Source of the DNA: Vigna angularis
Lineage: Eukaryota; Streptophyta; Magnoliopsida; Fabales; Fabaceae
Direction: 5' to 3'
Assembly: GCF_016808095.1 (NCBI RefSeq)
Contig: NC_068975.1
Location: 24,001,501 to 24,065,500, forward strand
DNA length: 64,000 nt
Positions 22,146 through 34,140 of the stretch are shown in pieces. A program made the position numbers and the translations under genes. Position 1 is the first letter of the stretch; each line of letters begins with the position of its first letter. The notes beneath the pieces were generated by a model. The model saw only the letters and a list, made by a program, of their open reading frames with translations. It was not told the DNA's origin and made no database searches.

Positions 22146-23015
22146 AATTGTTCCTATACTTTTAATGATATTTTAAAATTAGGTATATAATAAATGGAAA
22201 GACTTAAATCTCACACTCTAACAAAACTCATCTCTCTCTCGCTCTAACAAATCTCATAGTCCTTTTCATCACTTTTTCTTTCTGATTTCGATAAAAAACA
22301 AATACTTTATATTATTATTTTTATTTGATTTTAAATCCAACCCTGATTCATCAACTTCAAGCTCGAAGTACTGGGTGAACCAACCAACCCTTGGCTTTCT
22401 CATCATCATTCATCTCGTTAAAAAAAATATTAAATTAAAATTAAAAGTAACCATGAACATTCTATTATAATTAAACTTTAATTAAAAATTATTAATTTTG
22501 ATATAATTAATTTTTTTTTATTCTTATTTAACTTTAGGATGGTTACTATTTTACATAACAAATGAAATAGTATAAAACAAAAAATAACAATATATAAGTG
22601 TTTATTTATAAATTATTTTTCAAATATAATAAAATAAAATTGTACGATAAAACATCAGTTGAAATGAATTTTATCTTTTAAAAAAAAGTTTAAAAAAATT
22701 GTATCACAAAATATAAAAAAATATATTTTTCTTCAAAAGGAATTTTAATTCTAAATAAAGGTATATAAATATATAAAATACGTTAATATTATTTTAACTA
22801 ATAATCTTATTTTGATTATTTAACTTTAAAAGAACTTAAATAAAATTCGTTAATAGTGATGAAGATTATTTGTTAAGGGTTTTATCTGTAGAAATATGTG
22901 GCTACAATTTTTTTTTGGTCATCAAGTAGATGTTAGATTGTGTATTTTCCTTCGTATTTATAATATAATCTAATAAATTCAATTCAATTTTAAATTACTC
23001 TATAATAAAATAATT
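22146..23015. other. AT-rich interior of the long-TIR element
   Basis: No coding region was seen. Content is mainly A/T runs with a few host-like scraps (for example near 22330-22400) that I cannot identify. Confidence 0.4.
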
Positions 23016-24124
23016 AGTAAAAGGACCTATAAAATAGAGTATTAGAGCAGATATGTGTATTAAAATAATGAGACAAATTATTTTACTTTAAAATAATCTT
23101 ATAATATAAATAGAATTTTTATAAACACGTCTCATTATTCTAAGAACACTTCATCTCTCTAGAACACTATTCCTCATAATTCTCTAACATCTCTCTAGGA
23201 TTTCTCTCATTTGAGCTGTCTGTTCGACGATCAGGAGGTGCCTAGGCGATCCTGGCGTCGAGGGCTACGATATTGACAGATCAGTTTCTTGTTCTTCAGC
23301 TGGTAAGTCGTTTCCCCTTTTCTTCCGCACATTTTGGGGCTGTGAGCATGCAACAAATTCTTGTTGCATGTGCTTGGTACTCTTTCTCTTCAATTCTTAA
23401 GTCAATTTAGGTTTTAAAGTTGAATTTCTATCACCAATTGGTGAGTTGTAGGTTTTTCTGTTGAGTTTCCTTGCGGGGCAAGGCATTGTCGGAGTAACTC
23501 TGTGAGCTGGGCTGTGTATCTCTAAGGTAAGGGGAGCTAGATATTTTCTTAAATTATTGGTATGACATGTGTGTATGTTAAATTATGGGTGGCTCTAATG
23601 TTTCAAGCATAATTTATATGTTTGGAGTAAATTGAATTGCATGTATTGAATTATTGGACTGTGAATTTGTAAAATAGTGTTTGTGAATTGATTTGGATGA
23701 ATTAAAGGGTTGTAATTGAACATGTTGGAGGTACTTCTAGTGAGCAATCTGTTAGGATATTAATTAGATAAAAGACATAGGGAATTATGCATGTTTTGAG
23801 TCTTTTAGAGGAACTGGAGTAGTGAATTTGAGAGTTAGGAGTTATGGACTCAATTAGACTGTTGGGACAGCTTAAGTAAGTCAATTGTGACTGGTTAGAG
23901 TCATCAAAGTGGTTAAAAACAGGTTCAAAATGGTAGATTAGAATTTGGGTCCCTAAGTTGGTGATTTTGGTGTTTTAGAATATGAATTGGTTCATAATCA
24001 ACTTAGATTGATGTTAGGAAGGTTTAGAATCACTTAGTCAAGTCTAATTAAGTTTATACAACAATCTAGGGGTGTTAGAAGTTGGAAAAAATGTTTAGAA
24101 TTGGTAAGTTGTGGTTGAGTTGCA

Positions 24125-24605
24125 TAATTCTGCAGAATTTCGTTATGCAGATTATGCAGACTCGCTGTGCGAATAGATTCGCATAGCGAGTCACCTTGGC
24201 GAGATGCTCTCTGCCAAGGCATTCACACAACGAATGGGTGCGTTGTGCGAATGGACTAAGAGGGTCGCTCTCTGTTTGATGATCCGCATAGCGGATCAGG
24301 TCGCTATGCGACTGATTGGGGTCTGGGACTTTTATCAATTTTATTCGAACAACGAATGAGTTTCGCTCTACGAGTGTTTTAGGAGCCTGAGCCATTGTCT
24401 GAGGCTCTCGCATAACGAGCTGGGACGCTATGCGAGGGGTTTGAGGTCTGATACAAGTCGCAGTTTATTCGCATAGTGAGTTTAAACGCTATGCGAATGG
24501 TTTTGAGGAGTTGGTCTCTGTCTGAGGATTTGCACAACGAGCTGGGTCGCTGTGCGAGAAGCCTCTAATTTCGTTCTGCGAATGTGTGCGTTGTGCAAAT
24601 GGTAC
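24125..24605. repeat. Expanded palindrome array in LTR C
   Basis: This is the counterpart of the array in LTR A but with more units: half-sites such as TCGCATAGCGAG, CGTTGTGCGAATG, TCCGCATAGCGGATC, GCTATGCGA and TCGCACAGCGA-like words recur about every 30-45 bp, alternating orientation. TCCGCATAGCGGATC reads almost perfectly as a palindrome. Many CG dinucleotides remain, though in this kind of DNA they are normally lost by deamination of methyl-C. Confidence 0.8.
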
Positions 24606-24879
24606 AGGTTAGTTCACTCTTTTCTTTTGGACTTAAGTTGTTTTAAATGAACCATTGAGTGCCTTATGAAGTATGTTGAAGTTGTATTATGTTATATCAT
24701 TGGTTATTGTTGTAAGTTGTGTTTCAAAGTGAAAGTTGGTGATTTCAAAGTGTAAAGTTTAAAGTATGGTTAATGGACGTAATTCCATGATCCTCAAGGA
24801 GAGGATACATGGTGGTGCCCTATGTTGTGATTCAAAGTGGAATATCTTGTTGAGATTCAAGTAAGTTTAGAATGAATGC

Positions 24880-25145
24880 ATGAGCTTAGTCTTGGGGGGT
24901 TATCCTGAAACTCCAATGGTCTTTCATTCTCAAGTAGAGAGGATTGATCCATGTCGTGAGGAGTAGTAGGAGGTCCTAGTCTTGGGTGCTTCCAGTATGA
25001 CCCAAGGTGAGTGATAACAGACTAACCTCGTGAGTGTGGTAGGGTGAAACCCATTGGCAATGGCTTTGCAAAGCAGTAGAAGCCATCACGAGTGCACGAC
25101 CCGCCATAGCTCGGTAATCATTCTAAGTCCGGACAGTCAAAGTCA
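24880..25145 (+). repeat. Conserved LTR block, copy in LTR C
   Basis: Nearly the same as 4130-4375: GGTTATCCTGAAACTCCAATGG, GGATTGATCCATGTCGTGAG, CTAACCTCGTGAGTGTGG, CACGAGTGCACGACCC. It is clearly better conserved between LTRs A and C than the sequence on either side. Confidence 0.7.
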
Positions 25146-26161
25146 GTATGGTGTCATGTGTGAAGAGTTTATGTGATGTGAATGAATAGTATGATTGTAT
25201 GAAGCTTAGTAAATTAGTATATGATTAATCTTTGTTTAAACTAGCTTACCCTGCTGTGTGCTTGTGTTTTGTATGTATTGGTGTTTCTTTTTCTACAATG
25301 ATCATCCTTTGGATGTGAGTAGCGAAAGAAGAGGTATCTCAAGAGCAAACATTGGATGGAGGTGATGCTGTAGAGTAGATGGCTTAGTTTTTGATCTAGT
25401 ATATAGTTTTGCTATCCTATTGTACAAAAGTTTTAAATTTATAGTTGTTTTTGGATGACTGTAAAGGTAATATTTTTTATTCTAGTTGGATAACTGTTTT
25501 ATATTATCATGTATGTGATGCTTCTCTTTATAGTTTATACTATAATATTAGGATGTTACAACTGTAGTGCAAGTTTTAAAACACCTTTAATTATCATAAA
25601 ATAATTAATCTCTAAAATATTGTTTTAATAATTAAATAAATCTAAATTATAAACAAAATTGATCATGCAATTTTATATATAAACTTAGAAAACAAGTAGT
25701 ATATATTTATATAATATTAAAAGAAAAATCACCATTGCAATGATATTACCAAATTGTTAATAAATTGAATATGAATAAATGGGTCAATTGAGATGAATTA
25801 ATAGAATTTTCTTTACGTATGTCTGTCATGAAGGTCAAAGTAGATTGAATATGATTGAGAATTATGATTTCACAAGTAAGTTTTAGCAATTTTTTACTTA
25901 TTTCATATCACTTTACTCAGAGGTATAGAGAAGAGTACTGATAAAGAACTGTGTTGTACAGAAAAGCAGAGAAGAAAGAAAGAAAAAAGTTAACCCCATT
26001 AATTTGTATTTAATGGAAGAGACTTGATTGAGACAAATTTTACTATGTTTGGATGAAATTGAAACTTTTAAATTACATTTGAATGAAATTGAATTTTTTT
26101 AAAAAGGTGGATGAACTTGACACAATGCACCAAAACCAGGAACAAATAAAACAATTAAACC

Positions 26162-26712
26162 TGAGGAAGTTAATAAAAAAAAACCAAGATTCTGGTCTAG
26201 ATCTTTTGCAAATCTTTTACTATTAATTTTATAATTTTTATTATTGCCTGCACAGTCTTTTTATTATCTTTATAATCTTTTTATTTTTAGTTTTTATACT
26301 TAGTAATTGAAATATTATTTGAATTGGGGGAATTGAAACAGTTTGTAACTGATTTTAATTTTTACACTCAATTTTTTACTGAAATATAACAACAAATTCT
26401 AACATTTGTATCAAAATCTACCTTTCCTTCCAATAATTCTCTCTTACATGTGACAAAACACCTACACATACTCTAAAAATACCAATACGTACACATAATT
26501 GATAAAATAATTATGATAAAAATTCAATTAAAATTATATAAATTCATAATAATTCTAAATTTAGTTAAGTTTATTAAACAAATAAAAGAATAAAAATTAC
26601 TGATAGAAAAATTAAGAATATTAAAATTATAGTTAAAAAAACTATCTTTTATCTGTTCCTCTGCAAATCCCAGTTCGATAAGCGCAAATTCGCCAACAGT
26701 GAAATCGGAAAA
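26162..26712. promoter_or_regulatory. Upstream region of the TRF-like gene
   Basis: AT-rich DNA between the right TIR and the start codon of the TRF-like gene. The promoter and 5' leader must lie here, but no single TATA box can be chosen. Composition changes sharply to GC-rich at about 26700, where the coding sequence starts. Confidence 0.35.
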
Positions 26713-29700
26713 ATGGACACGGACATTTCCCGGTGGGTGATGGAGTTCCTCCTCCGCAGTTCCGTACCCGATTCCCTAATCCAAAAAGCCCTAATCGTCC
26801 TTCCTCTCTCCGGGGCCGACTCCCGCCTCAAGAAGACCCTTCTTCTTCGCACTCTCCGCACCCTCCTCCTCAAGGCCTCCCTCTCCGAAACTGCGCTCCA
26901 AATCTTCGAACACCTCGAAGAACTCGATGGTGACTCCACCTCCGTCGCGCTCCGCCGCGCGTACCTGGCCGTTGCCGTCGAGTGCACTGTCAAGTACCTC
27001 GCCGCCGCCCCCGATGACCCCGAGGGGGTGTTTTCTGGCGCCGTGAAGCGGATCTGGCGCGGCCGCGTGGCGGCACTGGAGGCGCGCCGGAGCGGGCTGG
27101 TGTCTGGCGAGCTGGCGCAGTGGCGGGACGACGTGGAGGCAGCGCTTGGGGATTCTAGGGCTTGCGAGAGGCTGGCGGATTTCAATAGCAGGAGGGAGGC
27201 GATGAAAGAGGTGAGGGCGTATTTGAAGGAAGCGTGGGAATCGATGGGTCCTTCGTTCTTGGAATCGGTTGCGGCGATGTCGAAGGGTTTAACCAAGGAG
27301 AAAGAGGATTTTGTTATTAGTGGTGACAGGTGTGATAATGATCAAGATAAGGGAAATAACGGTGATCATGGCTGCATGGAGGGTGTGGCAATGCATGATG
27401 AGAATCAGACCAAACAACAATTGGAAGAGAAAATTGAGGCGAATCAGGAAGTGGGTGGATGTGACTTGCCACTTCAGGGAGATAAAGGTACCTTTTTTAA
27501 CGACTGTGAGATTTGATTCTTGAATTTCAAATTTTTTCTTTTAGTGTGAACTTTTTGTTACTTGCAACGCAAATTATCTTTGTTTTTGGGTGTTACACTC
27601 AGTAGTGCTTGTTTAAGTTGTGGTAGTTAATGGAAGTGGTGGAAGCTTAATTTGTTCACAACTTAGTTGTCGGGTTTTGTGAGGCATGTTTTGAGTTTGC
27701 ACTACGTGTTTTGTCCAGGTTTCTATGTTTTCGCTTGCAACGTTTTTTAAATATATGTTTTTTTTTAATTACTGAGTTTATGTATATGAATATTTTATCT
27801 AGTACCTTAGAATTTTTAATCAAGGTGTGCGTGCCTCTGCATGCAACAGTGTTTGTCTGTGGAAAGAAGTGTGAGTTTGGATACTAAATGATTCCCTGCA
27901 TCATGGATGCGATTTAGAAATGGGACGTGGATGTGATTTTTCACTATTAGTTCTAGCTTTTGTGTTTTTCACAACTTGAATGTGAATTTTTTGGATGTGG
28001 AACATTTTCCTAAACATGTTATTAGTTGCTTCGTGTATACAACACGAAAGCAAAGATGTGGGAAATCAATTTGTAATTTTATTGTTTCTCTCATTGAGTA
28101 TCAACTGCGATATGAATGGGTGCAAAACATTTTATAATAATGCTGTGTATTTGCTGTTGCCTTTACTAGTGTTGTTATCGTCAAGTGGAACCAGTTAGTA
28201 TTTTTTTTCCTCACTTTGGATTTCCCACTCAATACAAAATTCTGTCAAATTAAAATTGGCTTCAACTTTGGAAAGATATATGTTAAAATTGGTCATTCAT
28301 TATTTGGAATTAACTCCAACAATGAAGTCACAACACTGTTTGATAAATGCTATTCTTTCTACTGTTTCACTGTTATTTACACTTTACATTTGTTTTCCCA
28401 ATAGTAATTCAAAAGCGGAATCTTCGGGTTAAACACAAACACTCTGCACTTCGTGCATGTCATAGGGGAGTTAAAATAAATTATTCAGAGGAAGGACGGA
28501 GCAAACATGATTCTGTTCCTAGTTCTGAAGTAAAAGAAGTTAGAGAATCCCTTAAATCAAGTTCTTATGATTTAAGAGCATTGGTCAAGGATCCTCTTCC
28601 TGATGCATTGCATTTATCTGAAGCTATAAGATCGAAATTGGCTACAAGTGATACAAATATTGAGCCACCTATTGAAAAGCAGAGTCCAAATGTAGATTTA
28701 CCAGATCCAGATGTTTGCCAGACTATTGTACTTTTTCAGCCTAATGATGCCAATCTTGGGAAGAAGTCTTCTGTTTGTTGTAGTGATTTACATCAGCCCA
28801 ACTTAATGGAACGAAACAGAAGTGCCCAGACATCTGAGGTAATCATGTTTGTTATTGTCTGTTTTAATCTAGGGGCAGATTCCTTTAATGTTGTATTGTT
28901 AGCCAGTGTCTATTTTTGATGTAAAGAATGCGTTGAGGTAACTTCTTTCATGGATTAATGCTTGCTATCTCTTGGAGTAAGCTTTCCTGCAAGGATTACC
29001 ATCTCCCCGTGCTTTTTTCTTGTGGTTTGACAAGTTCTAAACAATTGCAATACAATGAAACTGGTGTAACAGCAACTGTGATCATGATGTATAAACCACA
29101 CTTAAAACCTTGCTACCACTTGATCCAGTGGCCTGTGGATCCCCAAAGATGATGTTGATCATTAAGATGGTTTATAGTCCTTTTTTGATGGATTCTTTTT
29201 CTTGCTGTTGATACTTTGTATTTGGTTGCCATTTTGTTTTTGATTTTTGCATTGGCATATAACTTAGGTCCTTTTATTTTCCAGTGGAATGATTCAATAG
29301 ACAACTCGCCACAAGCAAGACAGCCTAAGAGGAGGAAAAGGAGATGGAGTTCTTTGGAAGAGGAGACACTAAGGGCCGGTGTAAAAATGTATGCACTTGT
29401 TCTAAACTAGTCAAACCATAAATTTTCCTGGTTAACTGTGATATATTAGTTATAAGTACAATGGAAAGCTAATAAATTTGTAATAGTTTTGTGCCTTGAG
29501 ATTTCATGTTCTCATTCACCATTTTTTTATACAGGTTTGGAGAAGGAAACTGGGCAACAATAAAAAGTTTTTACAGTAACATATTTGACAACAGAAGTGG
29601 AGTAAGCAATATCTTCCCCAAAATGCTTTGCTGTGTTTCTTCCTGGAAGTATACCTGTAATATCAAACTGATTTTGGAAAAACAATTATTTTTGAGGTTG

Positions 29701-29735
29701 ATCTGAAGGACAAGTGGAGAAACATGATACGATGA
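26713..29735 (+). CDS. TRF-like single-Myb (telobox) protein
   Basis: Five exons: 26713-27487, 28405-28838, 29285-29388, 29535-29601 and 29697-29735. All introns are GT-AG and the joins keep frame, giving 472 residues. The N-terminal part (1-258) is helical and Leu/Ala-rich, starting MDTDISRWVMEFLLRSSVPD, with no domain I can name. Residues 259-403 are low-complexity and acidic/polar. A basic stretch (PKRRKRR) leads into a C-terminal Myb/SANT domain with three spaced tryptophans (W424, W444, W467). Its third helix carries the telobox VDLKDKWRNM, the signature of plant telomeric-repeat-binding (TRFL/TBP) proteins, with binding to TTTAGGG-type DNA in the nucleus as the family role. The protein ends right after the telobox. 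GC-rich exon 1 lies in AT-rich surroundings. Start: first ATG of the open frame. Confidence 0.88.
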
Positions 29736-30215
29736 CCCAAATGTGCTACTTGAACATTCATGTCTATATCTTGTGGAGGTATTTTTCCCGGCATTTTTTC
29801 GTTAATTTTTTTTTCTATTAACTCGGGTTGATATACAAATTGATACGTCTAGTTTCTTTTATTGCTTGATTCCTTCTGTTTCATCAATACTGAATTAAGT
29901 CAATGTAGTATTCATAAGAGCCAACTTAGGATTCTTGAATATTAGGATCTAGCTACTCAAGCTTAACTAAGGTTTGGGATTGTCCTCTAAGTGGTATGAC
30001 CAAATTATAATGTATAAGTAGGTGCAAACTTCATTTTACGAGTCAGTTTTATTAGGTTGAGTTAGATTTAGTCTATTTTTGAAGATGATATCATAGCTTA
30101 TCTTAGAGAAGTTTGTTGGACTTATCATATCACTTGGTATTAGATCACCCACAAATATCCTGTAACATGGTCGAAAATTTCAATTTTTGGTGAGAGAATG
30201 TGTTGGAGATTCCAT
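29736..30215. other. 3' flank of the TRF-like gene with dispersed repeat
   Basis: The 3' untranslated region should lie in the first few hundred bases; no polyadenylation site can be fixed. From about 30010 the sequence is an inverted relative of the repeat at 11.6-12.6 kb (GCAAACTTCATTTTACGAGTC, GGTTGAGTTAGATTTAG). Confidence 0.45.

Positions 30216-30218
<3 letters not shown>

Positions 30219-30258
<40 letters not shown>
30219..30258. repeat. (AT)20 microsatellite
   Basis: Uninterrupted AT dinucleotide repeat of 40 bp inside the dispersed repeat. The relative at 12.5 kb also contains a TA run, so the microsatellite is a feature of this repeat family. Confidence 0.95.
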
Positions 30259-30261
<3 letters not shown>

Positions 30262-30940
30262 CAAAATTATAGTATGTAATTGACTGTAATTCTCATTTTA
30301 CTAGCTAGTTTTGTAAGGGTGGGTTAGGTTTAAAGTTCACTTTCAAATATAAGTAATTTGGTCACAAGGAATACAATGTATTTTGGTATGGTAAGGTTAT
30401 TCTTGACTTAAGGAAGAAATAGGCGAGTCTTGGTTGGCTCTTGAATAATTCTTGATGGTTTCGTGGAAGAATCTTGGAGGGAGGTCTAGAAGTTGGCAGA
30501 AGCTAGGTAGATGAGCTAGGTTGAAATTTTGTTATATTTGTGTAAAGTTTGGGCCATTTATGTGGCAGGTTTGGTGCCTATGAAGCACAAACACAAACAG
30601 TAGACATGACATCGATATTGCAACCATGGCAGTCAGTATTGCACGATTCATATCGCACAATAGATATGAATCACAACCCAAATGATAGTAAAATTTGTTT
30701 GTGTTCCTGAGTCGTTGTATGATTGATATTGCACTCTGAATTATAGGAATCACGATTCTAACAAGAAATAAATCTTGAATTGTGGATTTGGGTCTCACTC
30801 CGAAATGAGTTGGGTTGCATGACCCTGGTTTGGAAAACTCCTAATCTGCTTCATTTTATTATGTGAACTGAGCTAGAAGAAATGCATAGTAGTTCCTGAT
30901 CTTCCTTACTTGGATTGCCATGAATGGTTTCTTTAGTAGC
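30259..30940. other. Intergenic DNA, unidentified
   Basis: The continuation of the dispersed repeat ends near 30345. The rest shows no gene; an open frame on the minus strand (30798-30532) has no recognisable domain. Confidence 0.4.
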
Positions 30941-30942
30941 AC

Positions 30943-31032
30943 AATGGCTCCCATGCGAGGAGGAAGAGGCAAAGTGGCTCCCATGCGAAGAGGAAGAGGC
31001 AAAGTGGCTCCCATGCGAAAAGGAAGAGGCAG
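30943..31032 (+). repeat. Three copies of a 30-bp tandem repeat
   Basis: Three consecutive 30-bp units, GTGGCTCCCATGCGA followed by AGAGGAAGAGGCAAA-like sequence. Since 30 is a multiple of three, the plus frame reads a 10-residue repeat (KWLPCEEEEA) and the minus frame a SHFASSSSHG-like repeat. A degenerate fourth purine-rich unit follows to about 31065. No flanking coding sequence supports a gene. Confidence 0.85.
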
Positions 31033-31069
31033 AGGCAGTGCCCTCAGAAAACGAAGAGGCAGCAACACA

Positions 31070-32699
31070 CACTAGAGAAGGCAACCCTAATTTGTCTTTT
31101 CTTTCTTATAGTCTTTTGGCCAAACATTTATCTGCCCAATTTTTTTTTCCATTTAACAAAGGAGTTGGGTCATACAACACAACTCAATCTAACCATTATA
31201 ACATTAACCTAATATACCCATCTATACAACCACTCTTTTTGAATATTGTTATTATTAATTACATGTTTATATGTCTTATATGTTCCATTTTTTAAAAGCT
31301 TTTGAATCTTACTATTGACGATACGAAATATAAGCTCTTTGATACATAATTTGTATTGGGGTTCAATTGCCATGATTGCAAAAACTATAATCTCCTAAAT
31401 GTTGGACATGACAACATGGGCACACACACGTACTCATATGTATATTGAATATCATTGTGAATTATTTAAATTTTCAATCAAGGTTCATATATTAAAAATC
31501 ATATATAAGAAAGTTAGTCTAGTATAACAATATGAATACAAAAATGGATCTAATCCATCCATCTAAAATCCAAAAAGTGAAAAAAAGATGCATCCCATTT
31601 AAGACATTCCACCCCTTTGTTGATCATCATCATTGAAAAAGACATCCTCTAGCTTCATCGTAAGACAAATTTAATGGAGAAGGGGAAACTCTAAAGTGGC
31701 AAGGGTGTGGTGGAGCCGCAAAAGATCATTTTTTAAATTCAACACTTTAGTACAGTGTTTGACTTGTGTCATACATGCCTCAATGTCGGACACTAGAACA
31801 TGTTACTGAACAAGCTATGCCCTTGCTTCATAGTTTGGTGCCTCAATGGGCAAAGGCCGTGAGCCTATGTTGAGGTATGGTTTGGCTTAGATGGAGGTGT
31901 TCTTGGTTGATCAAGGATAGTGTAGAGTGTTGAGGATATGATCCTCAAAGAAGAGGACAAGAATAGAACAAGAAGATGAATAAAAGCTCAAAGAAAGAAG
32001 GACAAAAAATGGTAAAATGTTACCAAAATATTGGCTAGTTTTTGAAACTAACATGGATGGTTGAGCTTTGAATCAACCTTACGCCTCTCCTGTGGAGTTA
32101 AGCAAGAAAGAGGATTTCCACTTGAAAACTCCAGTCAAGATGAGAACTTTCTAAAGAAGAATGAAGACTCTCTTTGACAAAATCTCTCTAGATTTCAGAT
32201 TTATAGAAGTTATGCAAAAATATGACCTATGCTCTCCTTATATAGATGGAGGGTTGTGTGGAAGGAGTGGTAAATTATTCTCCTTCCCACCCTTATGTCC
32301 AAATAAACCTGAATACTAAACTACTAAAGGATTAGCCAAGCCTACCATACATTATCTTAGTATCCAAACAAATATCTATTAAGTGAAAATCTTGTTTCTA
32401 TTATCTTGCTAAGTGTGATGATTTTCTTCTCATCCTCATCCCATTTCTTGTCAACATTTTTCCAAGATCTTAAACTTAATTTATCATATCCAGTCACATC
32501 AATGGTTCTGTTTTTTTCCCTATTGAATTCTTCCCGTGTAATTTCGCTGAAAGATAGTATTTGTTTGGTGCCTCCCTTTGTCCCTAAAAGTGAAGGATTC
32601 AAGGTGATTAACAATATTCTGTAAATTGGGTATTAAGGTTTATGGTGGATTCAGTCATTGTTCAGGACTGTGGCTTCTTGGGGGTTGGATCATGGTTTA
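31070..32699. other. Intergenic DNA, no supported gene
   Basis: Open frames are short and without recognisable motifs. A stretch at about 31890-32350 has moderate complexity and a TATA-like TATATAGATGG at 32240, and may be an old transposon or gene remnant. I could not identify it. Confidence 0.35.
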
Positions 32700-32704
32700 G
32701 TGAG

Positions 32705-33005
32705 TGATAGACCAATCAGAATTTACAGAAACATTCAAGACAGGTTCTTGAATGACTTTTATTAAGAACCAAACTGTTCTGTCAATGTGACAGGATTACA
32801 ACAATGTTCCTCCAACACAAAGGTCTTTCGAGAGGACCTTAACTCTCCACAAATTCCTTTTCCTCCAAAATTCCTAAAACTGCTAACAACAACCTAAACA
32901 CAAACTATATATACTAGTCTGTTACAACCTGTTATAGCTACAGGAAGTTATAACTACCTCCTTTATTTATTTCTTCTAGTATAGACTTTCCCATTGAACC
33001 TATCA
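32705..33005 (-). repeat. 3' LTR of the gypsy element
   Basis: On the plus strand it reads TGATAGACCAATCAG to GAACCTATCA. It is the 3' LTR because the element is transcribed leftward. It pairs with 37338-37639. Confidence 0.93.
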
Positions 33006-33129
33006 ATACCGTGCCTTTGAAGTTTCACCTTGTCCTCTAGGTGAAAGTCTGGAATTTCTTTGATGATAGCAGCAGAAGACTCCCAACTGTTCTCAATCTC
33101 CAGAAGCTTTTGCCATTTGGGTAGCACTT

Positions 33130-33444
33130 CTAATTCACATTAATGCATCTATCTTGCAACTTTTCTGGAATGACTTTCAGCATATGTTCTTCAGATAGCA
33201 TTGGGGGTAAGGGTTGAAAGGAAATGTCTTTAACTGCTGGCTTGAGCAAGGAAACATGAAAGACTGAATGAATGCAAATGGGTTCTGGTAAGAGCAACTT
33301 GTTGGCTACTTGGACAGTGCGTTCCACCACCTGATAAGGACCATAATAGTGAGGACTTAATTTTTCATTAGGTTTCCTTGCTAAGGATTTGAATATGTAT
33401 GGTTGGATCTTAAGAAAACCCCAATCTCCTTCCTTATAAACCAC
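33130..33444 (-). pseudogene. Gypsy integrase C-terminal / chromodomain-like region
   Basis: The minus strand encodes KLSPHYYGPYQVVERTVQVA then NKLLLPEPICIHSVFHVSLL. This is the usual plant gypsy segment after the integrase core (LSPRYYGPYQV...IHPVFHVSLLK), which precedes a chromodomain. Only the start of the last part is recognisable. Confidence 0.85.
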
Positions 33445-33499
33445 ATCCCTCTTTTGATTGTTGGCTTGAAGCCTATTCTGGTCTTGTGCTTTTCACAAG

Positions 33500-34140
33500 T
33501 TATCTTTTAATGCTTTTAAAATCACATCTCGTTCTTTTTGCATCTGATATACGCATTCCACCTTGGATGGAATGGTTGTCTTTCAAAACTAAAGAGGGAT
33601 CACGTCCATATAGAGCCTTGAATGGTGTTATCTGAGAAGAGGCACTGTAGTTGGCATTGAACCAAAATTCAGCCCAAGGTAATGACGTGGGCCAATGCTT
33701 GGGTTGAGTTCCTGTCATGAACCTTAAGTATGTTTCCAGACAACGATTGACAACTTCAGTTTGCCCATCCGGAGTGATAAGCAGTGCTGTACTTCAACTT
33801 AGTCCCAGCTTGTTTAAAAATTTCCTTCTAAAACTGGCTGAGGAATAATTGGTCTCGGTTTGAAACTATGGAGGAAGGAAACCCATGAAATTTAACCACT
33901 TCATTCACAAAAATCTGAGCCACATCTTGAGCTTAATTGGGATGAGATAAAGCAAAGAAGTGAACATATTTAGTAAGTCTGTCTACTAGCACAAAAATGG
34001 TATCTTTTCCTTTTGCTCTAGGCAGCCCCCCTACGTCGTCCATGGAGATGTCAGACCATACTTGAGTAGGAACTGGTAATGGTTGCAATAAGCCAGCTGG
34101 AGCCAAGATTTCAGTTTTTTTTTTCTCTGGCACGTTGGAA
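33500..34140 (-). pseudogene. Gypsy integrase core remnant
   Basis: Pieces in several frames: [20 protein letters not shown] followed by [26 protein letters not shown] (first Asp region of the DD35E core), then TGTQPKHWPTSLPWAEFWFN and SASSQITPFKALYGRDPS (segment after the catalytic Glu). A few stops and frameshifts lie between them. Confidence 0.88.

Larger units (their letters stand above)
23016..25560 (+). mobile_element. LTR C, same family as solo LTR A (about 2.5 kb)
   Basis: It follows LTR A block by block: AAGGACCT start region, GCTGGTAAGTCGTTT, GTGAGCTGGGCTGTG...GGTAAGGGGAGCTAGA, TTCTGCAGAATTTCG with the palindrome array, the GGACGTAATTCCATG phrase, the conserved block (24890-25140), and the end TTAGGATGTTACA at 25560. 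The 5' end is not a clean TG (TAGTAAAAGGACC where A has TGTGAGGACC) and I found no target-site duplication, so the exact start is uncertain. No internal retroelement sequence adjoins it. Confidence 0.8.
21874..26161. mobile_element. Long-TIR (Mutator-like) element, interrupted by LTR C
   Basis: The left arm (21874-22145) and right arm (25895-26161) are inverted repeats of about 270 bp. Read inward, both begin GGTTTAATTG and pass through GTGTCAAGTTC, AAACNTRGTAAAATTTG and CTCAATCAAGTC, ending near AAGTGATA. They match at about 80% by eye. Long TIRs of this sort are typical of plant Mutator-like elements. No transposase was seen; the interior is AT-rich and holds a later LTR insertion. No target-site duplication was found. 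Confidence 0.75.

Noticed and set aside
26649..27296. Minus-strand open frame of 215 residues opposite the TRF-like gene
   Set aside because: It is the antisense shadow of GC-rich exon 1; splice-consistent exons and a Myb domain lie on the plus strand.
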